A stretch of 64,000 nt of DNA, taken from contig NZ_KB913032.1 of the NCBI RefSeq assembly GCF_000384215.1, positions 2,683,665 through 2,747,664 of the forward strand, read 5' to 3'. Position numbers and translations under genes: made by a program. The notes beneath the pieces were generated by a model. The model saw nothing but the letters and a program-made list of their open reading frames with translations. It was not told the origin of the DNA and did no database searches. This DNA comes from Amycolatopsis alba DSM 44262 (GTDB lineage: Bacteria > Actinomycetota > Actinomycetes > Mycobacteriales > Pseudonocardiaceae). Positions 42,854-51,302 of this stretch are shown piece by piece (the first letter of the stretch is position 1; every line of letters begins with the position of its first letter).

Positions 42854-43729
42854 ATGAGGGCACGACTCAAGAAGGTTCTGATCGCGGCGATCACCACGGT
42901 GACCGTCGCGGCGTCGCTCGCCGTCGGCGGCGCCGGCACGAGTTCGGCGCAACCCGCCGGGCTGAGAGCGTTCGCGATCTCGGCGGACGGCAAGCTGATG
43001 GCCACCTTCACCACGGGCAACCCCCAGAGACTCGACTGGGTCCTGCTCGTACAGGGGCTCACCGGCGGCGAGACCTACCTGATCGGGATCGACTTCCGGG
43101 TGCAGGACGGCAAGCTGTACGGGGTGGGGAACAAGGGCGGCATCTACACGATTTCGACCCCGGCTTCGGCTTCGAAAGCGCCCGAGGTCATCCTCAAGAA
43201 GGTTTCGCAGCTCACCGTTCCGCTGGAAGGCACGAACTTCGGCGTCGACTTCAACCCGGCCGCCGACCGGCTCCGGGTGATCAGCGACACCGGGCAGAAC
43301 CTGCGGCACGACTTCGGGACCGGCACGACCGTGGACACCCCGCTCACCACACCGCCCGCCACCGGCCGGACCACCGGGGTCACGGCCGCCGCCTACACGA
43401 ACAACGACCTCAACCCCGACACCGCCACCACGTTGTTCGACATCGGCACGGCCACCGACCAGGTGCTCATCCAGTCGCCTGCCAACAGCGGGCTCCTGGC
43501 CCCGACCGGGGCGCTCGGCGTCAACGCCGGCCCGATCGCGGGCTTCGACATCTACAGCGATCTGACCTACGGCAAGACGACGTCGGTGAGCGGGTTCGCC
43601 GTGCTCAACCCGCCGTCGGGCCCGCCGTCGTCGTTCTACACGGTCAACCTGCTGACCGGCGCGGCGACCAAGGTCGGTGATTTCCCCCTGGCGATCGGGG
43701 ACATCGCCGTCGCACTCGACACCAACTGA
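42854..43729 (+). CDS. Secreted DUF4394-domain protein
   Basis: A 291-residue protein. A signal peptide (about 1-30, ending TSSAQPA) is followed by a DUF4394 beta-propeller-like domain. Its repeats include LYGVGNKGGIYTI, GVDFNPAADRLRVISDTGQNLR, and LTGAATKVGDF near the end. DUF4394 proteins are exported and of unknown function. ATG at 42854 follows GGGAG. Confidence 0.9.
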   Translation: MRARLKKVLIAAITTVTVAASLAVGGAGTSSAQPAGLRAFAISADGKLMATFTTGNPQRLDWVLLVQGLTGGETYLIGIDFRVQDGKLYGVGNKGGIYTISTPASASKAPEVILKKVSQLTVPLEGTNFGVDFNPAADRLRVISDTGQNLRHDFGTGTTVDTPLTTPPATGRTTGVTAAAYTNNDLNPDTATTLFDIGTATDQVLIQSPANSGLLAPTGALGVNAGPIAGFDIYSDLTYGKTTSVSGFAVLNPPSGPPSSFYTVNLLTGAATKVGDFPLAIGDIAVALDTN

Positions 43730-43735
43730 GAAAGA

Positions 43736-43935
43736 ATTCGTGAGTGGTGAGGATGGTGTTGGTCATCCTCGCCACTCACGAGTGCGAGTGGCGGTCGAGT
43801 GTGGAGGATTCGGGACGTTGAACGTCCCGAATCCTCCACCGTCGAGCCCGACAGCCGCGGAACCACCACCCTCGCCCAGGTCAGGCGTGGTAGGCAAATA
43901 CAGGTCCGCGCTGGCCATCCTCACCACTCACGAAT
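43736..43935. repeat. MITE-like 200-bp element with 20-bp perfect terminal inverted repeats
   Basis: ATTCGTGAGTGGTGAGGATG at 43736-43755 and its exact complement at 43916-43935. Inside is a third, one-mismatch inverted copy of the inner 16 bases (43764-43779) and a 39-bp palindrome at 43801-43839. There is no open reading frame of note and no obvious target duplication. It fills most of the gap between two genes. Confidence 0.75.
43801..43839. repeat. 39-bp perfect palindrome inside the MITE-like element
   Basis: Nineteen-base arms (GTGGAGGATTCGGGACGTT and complement) around a single G. As RNA it would form a very stable hairpin and could act as a terminator for the DUF4394 gene. Confidence 0.8.
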
Positions 43936-44010
43936 CCACCCACGGTCTGAGCCGGAAGTACAGACCGTGAGCCGATCCGGGCAGGCGGCCGGATCGGCAG
44001 GCTCGTCGGC

Positions 44011-44718
44011 ATGGAAACAGATCACGTCTTCCCCGGACGCCGCGTCGCCGCGGTCTCGATGATCCTCGGCCCGGTCCTGCTGCTCACCGGAACGCTGCTG
44101 CGGTCGCGGTTCAACTTCTTCTTCCCGGACCAGCTCAAGGCGATGAGTGACCATCCGGCGCTGATGACGGCCGCGTACACGTGTTTCCTCGCGGGCAACG
44201 TCCTGCTGTGGCCCGCGATCATCGTGCTCGCCGCGAAGATCGGCCGCACCAGGCCGGCACTGGCCGCGTGGGGTGGTCTCTTCGTCCTCTTTGGACTCTT
44301 CGAGCGCACCTTCCACGCCGGGATCGACCAGGCCGCGCTGGGGCTCGTCAGGCGACGCGGGGCCGGATTCGCCGAAAGCGTGGTCAGCGAGTCGTACCAG
44401 GACCTGCATCTGTTCAGCTTCCTGTCGTTCACCATCATGTTCGGCTGGTACGTCCTCGCCTTCGCCGCCTATCGCGCGAAAGTACTCGGCGTCGTCCAGT
44501 CGATCGGGCTGGCGACGATGGGACTTCTGCCGCTCGGCGTGCTGAAGGGAACCGAAATCGTGTCGATCATCGGCACCGCCGGACTTTGTGTCGCGTTGGT
44601 CCCGGCCGGAATCGGTGCATTACTGGAAAGTCCCAAACCGAGCAGGCGGACGGTGTTGCTCACCGCGATCGCCGTTCCGGTTCTGGGCGCGCTCGCTTTC
44701 GCGAGCTCACTGGGATGA
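44011..44718 (+). CDS. Polytopic membrane protein of unknown function
   Basis: A 235-residue protein with about six membrane segments (about 14-30, 49-75, 84-100, 128-152, 157-180 and 210-232). Charged loops include RRRGAGFAESVVSESYQDLH. No motif that I can name. ATG at 44011; the ribosome site is not obvious. Confidence 0.8.
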   Translation: METDHVFPGRRVAAVSMILGPVLLLTGTLLRSRFNFFFPDQLKAMSDHPALMTAAYTCFLAGNVLLWPAIIVLAAKIGRTRPALAAWGGLFVLFGLFERTFHAGIDQAALGLVRRRGAGFAESVVSESYQDLHLFSFLSFTIMFGWYVLAFAAYRAKVLGVVQSIGLATMGLLPLGVLKGTEIVSIIGTAGLCVALVPAGIGALLESPKPSRRTVLLTAIAVPVLGALAFASSLG

Positions 44719-44726
44719 GGATTTCC

Positions 44727-44888
44727 TCAGGCAGTTCGCGCGGGCGTTTTCCGTGCCCTGTCATCGGATTCGTGGTCGCGCCCCGCCGGGAGGCAGCTCA
44801 TCAGCAGTACGACACCGACAGCACCGAGAAGCATGTGCCCGGCGAGGATGCACAGCCCGCAGAATCCGATCCACAATGAGATCTTCAT
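44727..44888 (-). CDS. Candidate small single-pass membrane protein
   Basis: 53 residues starting MKISLWIGFCGLCILAGHML, a clear membrane helix, then a hydrophilic basic tail. It lies in the gap between a membrane protein and the DoxX gene. No convincing ribosome site. Composition is protein-like but homology is unknown. Confidence 0.4.
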   Translation of the reverse strand: MKISLWIGFCGLCILAGHMLLGAVGVVLLMSCLPAGRDHESDDRARKTPARTA

Positions 44889-44939
44889 TCTCAGATGGTA
44901 GGGCTCTTTTCAGGAGCGGGGCCCGAACTTGGGAAAGAC

Positions 44940-45428
44940 TTAAGGTCTCCTTTGGGCAAAGGGTCTGTTCGACGGCCGCGCGTAATACAGCACCAGCGAA
45001 CCCGTCGCGGCCAGGAAGACCACCTGCATCAGGCTCCGCGGCACCAGTTCGTCCATCACCGACGCCACCGGCCCGTTCAGCGCCTTGTACACGTTCGCCG
45101 GGAACATCCCCAGCAGCAGGAGGGTCAGCCCGGCGGCCGCCCACGGCGCCGTGCGCGACCACAGCACTCCCGCGGCGCCCGCCAGTTCGAGGACGCCGGT
45201 GATGGTGACCAGCAGGCCGGGCGCGGGCAACGCGGGCGGCACCATCGCGACGAGCTCTTCGCGCATGCCGACGAAATGCGCGAGCCCGGTCGTGACGAAC
45301 AGCGCCGCGACGCCGCCGCGCACGGCAACCGGCCAGGGCTTCAAGCGCCGGACACCGAAGGCGCCCAGCAGGAACAAGGTCACCGTGACGGCGACCAGCA
45401 TCAGTACGGGTACGAGACCGGGATCCAT
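44940..45428 (-). CDS. DoxX-family membrane protein
   Basis: A 162-residue protein with four membrane helices. RGGVAALFVTTGLAHFVGMREELVAMVPP and LLVTITGVLELAGAAGVLW are the DoxX-type stretches, and MFPANVYKA follows. DoxX-like proteins are linked to redox or thiosulfate-quinone chemistry, but most are uncharacterised. ATG at 45428 has GGAGGG eight bases upstream; ATG 45434 is too close. It is divergent from a TetR regulator, and the shared palindrome contains its promoter. Confidence 0.85.
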   Translation of the reverse strand: MDPGLVPVLMLVAVTVTLFLLGAFGVRRLKPWPVAVRGGVAALFVTTGLAHFVGMREELVAMVPPALPAPGLLVTITGVLELAGAAGVLWSRTAPWAAAGLTLLLLGMFPANVYKALNGPVASVMDELVPRSLMQVVFLAATGSLVLYYARPSNRPFAQRRP

Positions 45429-45460
45429 GACCATGCCCTCCGAGCAGCGAAACTTTCCAC

Positions 45461-45493
45461 TGACAAGATGCGCCCTCGCGGGCCATCTTGTCA
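45461..45493. promoter_or_regulatory. Palindromic operator overlapping the doxX promoter
   Basis: TGACAAGATG (45461-45470) and CATCTTGTCA (45484-45493), perfect 10-bp arms around 13 bases. Read on the minus strand, one arm contains a consensus -35 TTGACA and the other CATCTT as -10, 18 bases apart, so repressor and RNA polymerase would compete. Confidence 0.75.
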
Positions 45494-45524
45494 ATGACTA
45501 GATTCGGCGGCTAGATTCGTCGGC

Positions 45525-46061
45525 ATGAGTCCGTACCACCACGGCGACCTGCGCCGGGCCGTGCTCGACGCCGCCGTCGCGGCGATCACCGAACACGGCC
45601 CGGCCGGGATCAGCCTCCGCGACCTCGCCCGGCGCGCGGGTGTCTCGCACGCCGGGCCGGTCCACCATTTCGGCGACAAGGCCGGGGTGCTCACCGCGCT
45701 GGCGGCGGAGGGATTCGACCTGCTCGCGGACACCCTCACGGCCGAGGGCGAGCGTGACTTCGCCGAGGTCGGGGTGGCCTACGTGCGGTTCGCGATCGAG
45801 CATCGCGCGCATTTCGAGGTGATGTTCCGCCCCGAACTCCACCGCCAGGACGACCCCGCCCTGGCCGCCGCCCGTGATCGCGCGGGCCTCCTGCTGACCA
45901 GTGGCGCGTCGTCGGTCAGCGACGACGAGATGGCGGGGGTCGCCGCGTGGTCGCTGATGCACGGCTTCGCGAACCTGTGGCTCACCGGCGCGCTGCGTGC
46001 CGAGCACCTCGAGGATCCGGACACCGCCGCCCGCGCGATCGCCCGGATCCTGTTCCCCTGA
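45525..46061 (+). CDS. TetR-family regulator
   Basis: A 178-residue regulator with the helix-turn-helix HHGDLRRAVLDAAVAAI to RRAGVSHAGPVHHFGDKAGVL and a TetR C-terminal domain with ARDRAGLLL and SLMHGFANLWLTG. It should bind the palindrome at 45461 and control doxX. The start is preceded by two tandem 13-base copies of CTAGATTCGKCGG (45498-45523). TAGATT in the second copy lies seven bases before the ATG, suggesting a leaderless start. Confidence 0.9.
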   Translation: MSPYHHGDLRRAVLDAAVAAITEHGPAGISLRDLARRAGVSHAGPVHHFGDKAGVLTALAAEGFDLLADTLTAEGERDFAEVGVAYVRFAIEHRAHFEVMFRPELHRQDDPALAAARDRAGLLLTSGASSVSDDEMAGVAAWSLMHGFANLWLTGALRAEHLEDPDTAARAIARILFP

Positions 46062-46070
46062 TCAGACTGA

Positions 46071-46838
46071 TCAGACCTGCGTGGTGGGCACGATGGTGAC
46101 CTGCTGGAGGTTCACCCGCGCCGGGAGCGAGGTCAGGAACGCCACGGTCTCGGCGATGTCGTCCGGCTTCAGCCAGGTCAGCGTCTCGCGCATGCCGTCG
46201 AGCCATTCCAGCGCACCGGTGTCGGTGACGTGGCCCTGCAGTTCGGTCTCGACCAGGCCGGGCTCGATCGCCGCGACCCGCACGTGCTTCGGGCCGAGGT
46301 CCGCGCGGAGGTTCTTCGACAGGTGCGTCACGTACGCCTTCGAAGCGGCGTAGACGGCGAAGGACGGGAAGATCCCGTGAGCGCCGATGGACGACGTGTT
46401 CACGAGGTCCGCGACGCCCTTTTCGGCCGCCGAAGCGACCAGGTGCGGGACGAACGCGCCGATCGCGTTCATCAGCCCCGTCATGTTGACGTCGATCATG
46501 CGCTGCCAGTCGTCGGTCGCGAGTTCGTCGATCGGCGCGGCCAGCATCACGCCCGCGTTGTTGAACAGCAGGTCCGCGCGGCCCAGTTTCGCCTCGACCT
46601 CGGCCGCCGCGGCCCGCATCGCTTCGGCGTCGGCGACGTCGGCCGCGAGCACGAGCGCGGTACCGCCGTCCCGCTCGATCTCCTTGGCGAGGATTTCCAG
46701 CCGGTCCGTCCGGCGGGCGACGAGCGCGACCGCCGCACCGGAGGCGGCGAGCCGCCGCGCGGTCGCCTCGCCGATCCCGCTGGACGCGCCGGTGACGACG
46801 GCGACCCTGTTCTGGTGCCGTGCCTGGATGTTCGTCAT
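46071..46838 (-). CDS. Short-chain dehydrogenase/reductase (classical SDR)
   Basis: A 255-residue classical SDR. TGASSGIGEA binds NADP, with the following ARR motif favouring NADPH. NNAGVM, the catalytic Ser in NTSSIGAHG, and Tyr/Lys in YAASKAYV are present. It resembles the YdfG/NADP-dependent serine-3-hydroxy-acid dehydrogenase group; the substrate is unknown. ATG at 46838 follows GAGGAG. Convergent with the TetR gene. Confidence 0.9.
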   Translation of the reverse strand: MTNIQARHQNRVAVVTGASSGIGEATARRLAASGAAVALVARRTDRLEILAKEIERDGGTALVLAADVADAEAMRAAAAEVEAKLGRADLLFNNAGVMLAAPIDELATDDWQRMIDVNMTGLMNAIGAFVPHLVASAAEKGVADLVNTSSIGAHGIFPSFAVYAASKAYVTHLSKNLRADLGPKHVRVAAIEPGLVETELQGHVTDTGALEWLDGMRETLTWLKPDDIAETVAFLTSLPARVNLQQVTIVPTTQV

Positions 46839-47007
46839 CTCGGTTTCTCCTCTGTGACTCGTTCTGAGTCCAGATAACCGGCTCGCGCGGAGATCCGGCA
46901 CGGCCTGCTCAACCTGGGTCCGGCAGTACCAGGCAGGGGCGAGCCGCGCACGGAACTGTTACCGGTTGATCGCGTTCCGCGGACACGGCCCGGCCACCGT
47001 GATCCCC

Positions 47008-48552
47008 ATGCGTATCCGTTTACGATCCCTCGCGCTGCTGACCGGGCTGGCGCTGACAGCGACGGTGGCCGCCGCTGTCCCGGCGTCGGCCGTCATCGGC
47101 GGCACCGAGTCCGCCACGCCTTACGACTTCATGGTTTCGCTCCAGTACGACTCACCCCGGCCGGACGGACACCGGTGCGGGGCGGTGCTCATCGCGCCCC
47201 AGTGGGCGGTCACCGCGGGCCACTGCGCCAACACCCCGACCGGCTCGGCCGTCGGGGTCCCCCGCGGCTGGAAGGTCCGCGTCGGTTCCCTGGACACCAT
47301 GACCGGCGGCGAGGTCACCGACGTCGACAAGTTCTACCGGCGCATCGTCACATACAACCCGCCGGGCGAGGACATCGCGCTCCTGCATCTGCGCAACCCC
47401 GTGCGCGCCAAGCCCGTCCGGCTCGCCGGGGCCACTCCCGCCGTCGGCACTCCTGTCCGCATCCTCGGCTGGGGCGCGGCTTCGACCGGCTGCGACGACT
47501 TCGCGGATCCGAAGTGCTTCCCGCGCAAACTGCGCGAGGCGGAAACCGAAATCGTGCCGCTCGACCGGTGCTGGGACGACGACGGGCGCATCCTGCCGTT
47601 GTGCGTCGGCCGCTCCGAGCCTCCTGTCGGGCCGGGCACGACGGATTCCGGTGGGCCCGCCCTGATCCGTTCGGGTGACGGCTGGGCACTGGCAGGCACG
47701 GTCGTCGGCCCCGGCGACCGGGGTGCCGACTTCCCCGACATGTACACCGACGTCTCGAAGAACTCCGCTTGGATCAACGGCATCGTGACCGGCACCGACG
47801 TGCCCCCGGACTCCCCGATCCCGAACATCGAGGGCACGGCCGAGGTGGGCTCCTGCAAGGGCGCGGTGGTGCGCGCTGCCACCGCGCGTCCCGAAGACCC
47901 GGCCCTGGCACTGACCAACGGCCACTGCGTACCGAGCGGGCGGCCCGCGCCGGGGAAGGCCCTTGTCGACCGGCCCGCGGATCTGCCCCGCCCGGTCACC
48001 ATCGCCGACCGGGAGGGCTATCCGAAGACCAGTGCCCGCGCCACCCGGCTGGTCTACGCGACGATGACCGGCACCGACATCGCGCTGTACCGGCTGGACA
48101 AGACCTACGCACAGCTCGCCAAGGAGGGTGCGAAGGTCTTCCGGCTGACCACCACCCCGATGCGGGCAGGCGACCGGCTCCTCATGGCCTACTCCAGCAG
48201 CCGCCCGCGCTGCACGGTGGAGACCGTGGTGCCGCACCTTCGAGAAGCCGGATACCAGCAGGACGACTCAGTTCGCTACGCCGCGAGCGACACCTGCGTG
48301 AGCGGCCCCGGCTACTCCGGCTCCGCTCTGCTGTCCCGCGACGGGCAGACAGTCGTGGGCATCAACAACACCCACAACCGTGACGGCGAGAACTGCACCG
48401 AGGGCAACCCGTGCGAGGTCGGCCGGGACGGAGCCGTGAAGGTGCTGAAGGGCCGCAGCTACGGCCAGCAGGTATTTCGGATCTCCGCCTGCCTGACCAA
48501 GGGATCGCGGATCGACCTGTCCCGGCCTGGCTGCCGGCTCACCTCGGCCTGA
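47008..48552 (+). CDS. Secreted protein with two tandem trypsin-like protease domains
   Basis: A 514-residue exported protein. The signal peptide ends PASA and the mature chain begins VIGGTES, the usual N-terminus of an activated S1 protease. Domain 1 has His72 (TAGHC), Asp122 (EDIALL) and Ser214 (TDSGGP). Domain 2 (about 285-510) has a second triad, His306 (TNGHC), Asp357 (TDIALY) and Ser437 (GYSGSA), closer to V8-type proteases. About eight cysteines could form disulfides. Both domains look catalytically complete. ATG at 47008 has no clear ribosome site; GTG 46999 is possible. Confidence 0.88.
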   Translation: MRIRLRSLALLTGLALTATVAAAVPASAVIGGTESATPYDFMVSLQYDSPRPDGHRCGAVLIAPQWAVTAGHCANTPTGSAVGVPRGWKVRVGSLDTMTGGEVTDVDKFYRRIVTYNPPGEDIALLHLRNPVRAKPVRLAGATPAVGTPVRILGWGAASTGCDDFADPKCFPRKLREAETEIVPLDRCWDDDGRILPLCVGRSEPPVGPGTTDSGGPALIRSGDGWALAGTVVGPGDRGADFPDMYTDVSKNSAWINGIVTGTDVPPDSPIPNIEGTAEVGSCKGAVVRAATARPEDPALALTNGHCVPSGRPAPGKALVDRPADLPRPVTIADREGYPKTSARATRLVYATMTGTDIALYRLDKTYAQLAKEGAKVFRLTTTPMRAGDRLLMAYSSSRPRCTVETVVPHLREAGYQQDDSVRYAASDTCVSGPGYSGSALLSRDGQTVVGINNTHNRDGENCTEGNPCEVGRDGAVKVLKGRSYGQQVFRISACLTKGSRIDLSRPGCRLTSA

Positions 48553-48643
48553 CCTGCGACGATGGGTCCGAAAGAAAATTTCTCCGCAGCTGTCGAATCG
48601 AGGGGATGCCCTTCGTATAGGCAGTGACACCAAGGAGGACACC

Positions 48644-49009
48644 ATGACCCAGTACCTGATCAGCCTCTACCAGCCCGACGGCCCCACCCCGCCGCCGGAG
48701 TTCCTCGAGCCGATCGCGCGCAAGATCCAGGCGCTCAACGAGGAGATGAAGGCCGCGGGCGCCTGGGTCTTCGCGGGCGGGCTGCACCCGCCGACCACGG
48801 CGACCGTGCTGCGGGCCAAGGAAAACGGCGAGATCGCGATGACGGACGGCCCGTACGCCGAGGGCAAGGAACATCTCGGCGGGTTCACCATCGTCGAGGC
48901 GCCCGATCTGGACGCCGCGCTCGAATGGGGCCGCCGGGTCACGGAGATCACCTACCTGCCGGTCGAGGTCCGGCCGTTCCAGGGCGAAGAAGGCCCCACG
49001 TGCGTCTGA
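48644..49009 (+). CDS. DGPF/YCII-domain protein
   Basis: A 121-residue single-domain protein. It starts [14 protein letters not shown] and has the DGPY version of the DGPF motif ([21 protein letters not shown]), then [15 protein letters not shown] proteins are typically encoded next to ECF42-type sigma factors, and the sigma gene here overlaps its end by ten bases. The DGPF protein may be both target and partner of the sigma factor. ATG at 48644 follows AAGGAGG. Confidence 0.93.
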   Translation: MTQYLISLYQPDGPTPPPEFLEPIARKIQALNEEMKAAGAWVFAGGLHPPTTATVLRAKENGEIAMTDGPYAEGKEHLGGFTIVEAPDLDAALEWGRRVTEITYLPVEVRPFQGEEGPTCV

Positions 49010-50217
49010 CCACCGACGAGATCGGCCAGGTCTTCACCGAGGAGTACGGCCGCGCGGTGGCCGTCTTGGTCCGCGTCTTCGGCAGCATCGACATCGCCGA
49101 AGACGCGGTTCAGGACGCTTTCGCCACGGCGGTGGACCGGTGGCCGTCCACCGGTCTGCCGCCGAGCCCGGCGGGCTGGATCATCACGACCGCCCGCAAC
49201 AAGGGCATCGACCGGTTGCGCCGCGAAGCCGCGCGCGACGACAAGCACGCCCAGGCCGCGCTGCTCAGCGCCGGCGACGAACCAGCCGAGGAGGGACCAG
49301 TGCGCGACGACCGCTTACGGTTGATCTTCACCTGCTGCCACCCCGCGCTGGCCGTCACCGCGCAGGTCGCGCTGACCCTGAAACTGCTGGGCGGGCTGAC
49401 CACCGGCGAGATCGCGCACGCGTTCTTCGTCCCCGAGACGACGATGGCGCAGCGGCTGGTCCGGGCGAAGGGCAAGATCCGCGACGCGAAGATCCCGTAC
49501 CGCGTCCCGGAAGACGCCGATCTGCCGGACCGGTTGCGTTCCGTGCTCGCCGTGATCTACCTGGTGTTCAACGAGGGCTACACGGCCAGTTCGGGCGAAC
49601 GGCTGGTGCGGGAGGACCTGTGCGCCGAGGCGATCCGGCTCGGCAGGCTGCTCACCGACCTCATGCCCGACGAGCCGGAGGCCACCGGGCTGCTGGCGCT
49701 GATGCTGCTCACCGAGTCCCGCCGCGCGGCCCGCACCGGCGCGGACGGCGACGTCGTACTGCTGGCGGAGCAGGACCGGTCGCGCTGGGACCTGGACCTG
49801 ATCGTCGAAGGGCAGGAGCTGGTCCGTGCCTGCTTGCGACGGAACCAGCCTGGCCCGTACCAGATCCAGGCGGCGATCAGCGCCGTCCACAGCGACGCCC
49901 CCGACGCGGGAAGCACGGACTGGTCGCAGATCGTCCGGCTGTACGACCTGCTGCTGGCGGCGAACCCGACGCCGATCGTCGCGCTCAACCGGGCCGTCGC
50001 GGTCGCCGAAGTGGACGGCCCGCAGGCGGCACTCGACGTGATCGACGACCTGGAACTGGCGGAATACCATCTCTACCACGCCATCCGGGCCGATCTGCTG
50101 TACCGTCTCGGCCGTCCGGCGGAATCGGCGCTGGCTTACGAAACGGCGATCGGGCAGGTGGAGAACAGCGCCGAACGCCGGTTGCTGGAACGGAAACTGG
50201 CCGCGGTCAGTCCGTGA
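49000..50217 (+). CDS. ECF42-type RNA polymerase sigma factor with C-terminal extension
   Basis: A 405-residue sigma factor, about twice the length of a minimal ECF. Region 2 is [30 protein letters not shown] with [16 protein letters not shown]. Region 4 is [34 protein letters not shown] (key residues about 125-165). The long C-terminal TPR-like extension (IYLVFNEGY, then [22 protein letters not shown]) is typical of ECF42 and replaces an anti-sigma factor. GTG at 49000 overlaps the DGPF stop, indicating translational coupling. Confidence 0.92.
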   Translation: MRLTTDEIGQVFTEEYGRAVAVLVRVFGSIDIAEDAVQDAFATAVDRWPSTGLPPSPAGWIITTARNKGIDRLRREAARDDKHAQAALLSAGDEPAEEGPVRDDRLRLIFTCCHPALAVTAQVALTLKLLGGLTTGEIAHAFFVPETTMAQRLVRAKGKIRDAKIPYRVPEDADLPDRLRSVLAVIYLVFNEGYTASSGERLVREDLCAEAIRLGRLLTDLMPDEPEATGLLALMLLTESRRAARTGADGDVVLLAEQDRSRWDLDLIVEGQELVRACLRRNQPGPYQIQAAISAVHSDAPDAGSTDWSQIVRLYDLLLAANPTPIVALNRAVAVAEVDGPQAALDVIDDLELAEYHLYHAIRADLLYRLGRPAESALAYETAIGQVENSAERRLLERKLAAVSP

Positions 50218-50653
50218 TCAGCCGGGCCGCGCCCGGCCCCTTGGCGGCGAGGACGTCACCGGGGTTGACCAGCGCGCACTGCTCGAAGGACAGGCAGCCG
50301 CAGCCGATGCACTCGGTGAACCGGTCGCGCATGCACTCCAGCTGCTCGATGCGCTTGTTCAGTTCCGCGCTCCAGCAGGCGGAGGCGCGCCGCCAGAACT
50401 CGTGATCCGGCGCGGTGCCCGCCGGCAGGAGGTCGAGCACCCCACCGATCACCTCCAGCGGGATGCCGAGATGGTGCGACGCGCGGATGAACGCGACCAG
50501 GCGGAGTGCCGCGCGGGGGTAGCGGCGCTGGTTTCCGCTGGTCCGCCTGCTGCTGATGAGGCCCTGGCGCTCGTAGAACCGCAGGGCGGAGGTGGCGACG
50601 CCACTGCGCCGGGACAGCTCTCCGATGGTGAGTTCGGGCAGCGGTTCGGACAT
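50207..50653 (-). CDS. soxR: Redox-sensing MerR-family regulator SoxR
   Basis: A 148-residue regulator. The MerR helix-turn-helix is [25 protein letters not shown], a dimerisation helix follows, and the [2Fe-2S] site is Cys115-x2-Cys118-x-Cys120-x5-Cys126 ([12 protein letters not shown]), the exact SoxR spacing. Actinobacterial SoxR responds to redox-active metabolites such as quinones and activates a few oxidoreductase genes. It is divergent from a two-gene operon across a SoxR-box-like palindrome. ATG at 50653 is preferred over 50662. Confidence 0.95.
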   Translation of the reverse strand: MSEPLPELTIGELSRRSGVATSALRFYERQGLISSRRTSGNQRRYPRAALRLVAFIRASHHLGIPLEVIGGVLDLLPAGTAPDHEFWRRASACWSAELNKRIEQLECMRDRFTECIGCGCLSFEQCALVNPGDVLAAKGPGAARLITD

Positions 50654-50671
50654 GCGCCCCATCCTAGCTTG

Positions 50672-50691
50672 ACTTGAACCCTTGTTTAAGT
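50672..50691. promoter_or_regulatory. SoxR-box-like palindrome
   Basis: ACTTGAAC-CCTT-GTTTAAGT, one mismatch between arms. It lies in the spacer between a -35-like TTGACT (50670-50675) and the start of the ABM gene, as expected for a MerR-type activator that binds between -35 and -10. Confidence 0.72.
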
Positions 50692-50705
50692 TTCATGCTG
50701 GAGGC

Positions 50706-51302
50706 ATGACAGCACAGGGGACCTCCGAAATGACCATCCACAGGGGACATTGGCCGACACCGGACGAGGCGACGGTCGTGGTGGCACGGGAATGGCCGGA
50801 CATCGACGCGGCGCGGGCGGCGTTCGAGGAGCGCGAAGGACTCGTTTCTTTCACCGCGTACGAGGGCATCGACCACGACGGCGCCTTCACCTACGAGCAG
50901 TGGGCCGCCGAAGACGCCATCCAGGGCCCCGCGTTCCGCCTCTATCGCGGGCAGCGCGGCGAGGGGACGCCCGGCTGCCTCGTGATCGTCTCGGTCGAAT
51001 TCGAAGGACCCGACGAGCGACGGCAACGCGACTGGATCGACCTCGTCTTCGAGGCGCTGGACTCGGAACCCGCGCGGCCGGAAGGCGGGATCTCGGGCTA
51101 CTTCCACGTGAGCACCGACGGGACACGGGTGCTGAACTACGCCGAGTGGACCAGCGCCGAAGCTCATCTCGCCGCGCTCGCGGCCCCTGGCGCGAACGGC
51201 ATCGGCACGACGGACGCGTGGAAGAAGGTGCAGGCCTATCCCGGTATGTCGGGTGGGTCGGTCAAGCGCTACCGCCCGGTCTTCTCGGCGGTGGCGGCAT
51301 GA
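50706..51302 (+). CDS. Tandem antibiotic-biosynthesis-monooxygenase (ABM)-like protein
   Basis: A 198-residue protein with two dimeric-alpha/beta-barrel-like halves. The first has LVSFTAYEGIDHDGAFTYEQW. The second has GISGYFHVSTDGTRVLNYAEWTSAEAHLAAL. ABM domains oxidise or bind quinone-like aromatic molecules. In Streptomyces, SoxR is reported to activate an ABM-type gene, which fits the SoxR box here. ATG at 50706 follows GGAGG closely; ATG at 50730 is an alternative with better spacing. The stop overlaps the next start. Confidence 0.82.
   Translation: MTAQGTSEMTIHRGHWPTPDEATVVVAREWPDIDAARAAFEEREGLVSFTAYEGIDHDGAFTYEQWAAEDAIQGPAFRLYRGQRGEGTPGCLVIVSVEFEGPDERRQRDWIDLVFEALDSEPARPEGGISGYFHVSTDGTRVLNYAEWTSAEAHLAALAAPGANGIGTTDAWKKVQAYPGMSGGSVKRYRPVFSAVAA

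Noticed and set aside
43730..44010. A CRISPR array, because of repeated GTGAGTGG/CCACTCAC units.
   Set aside because: The units are inverted, not direct, and the spacing is irregular; this is a palindromic repeat element.
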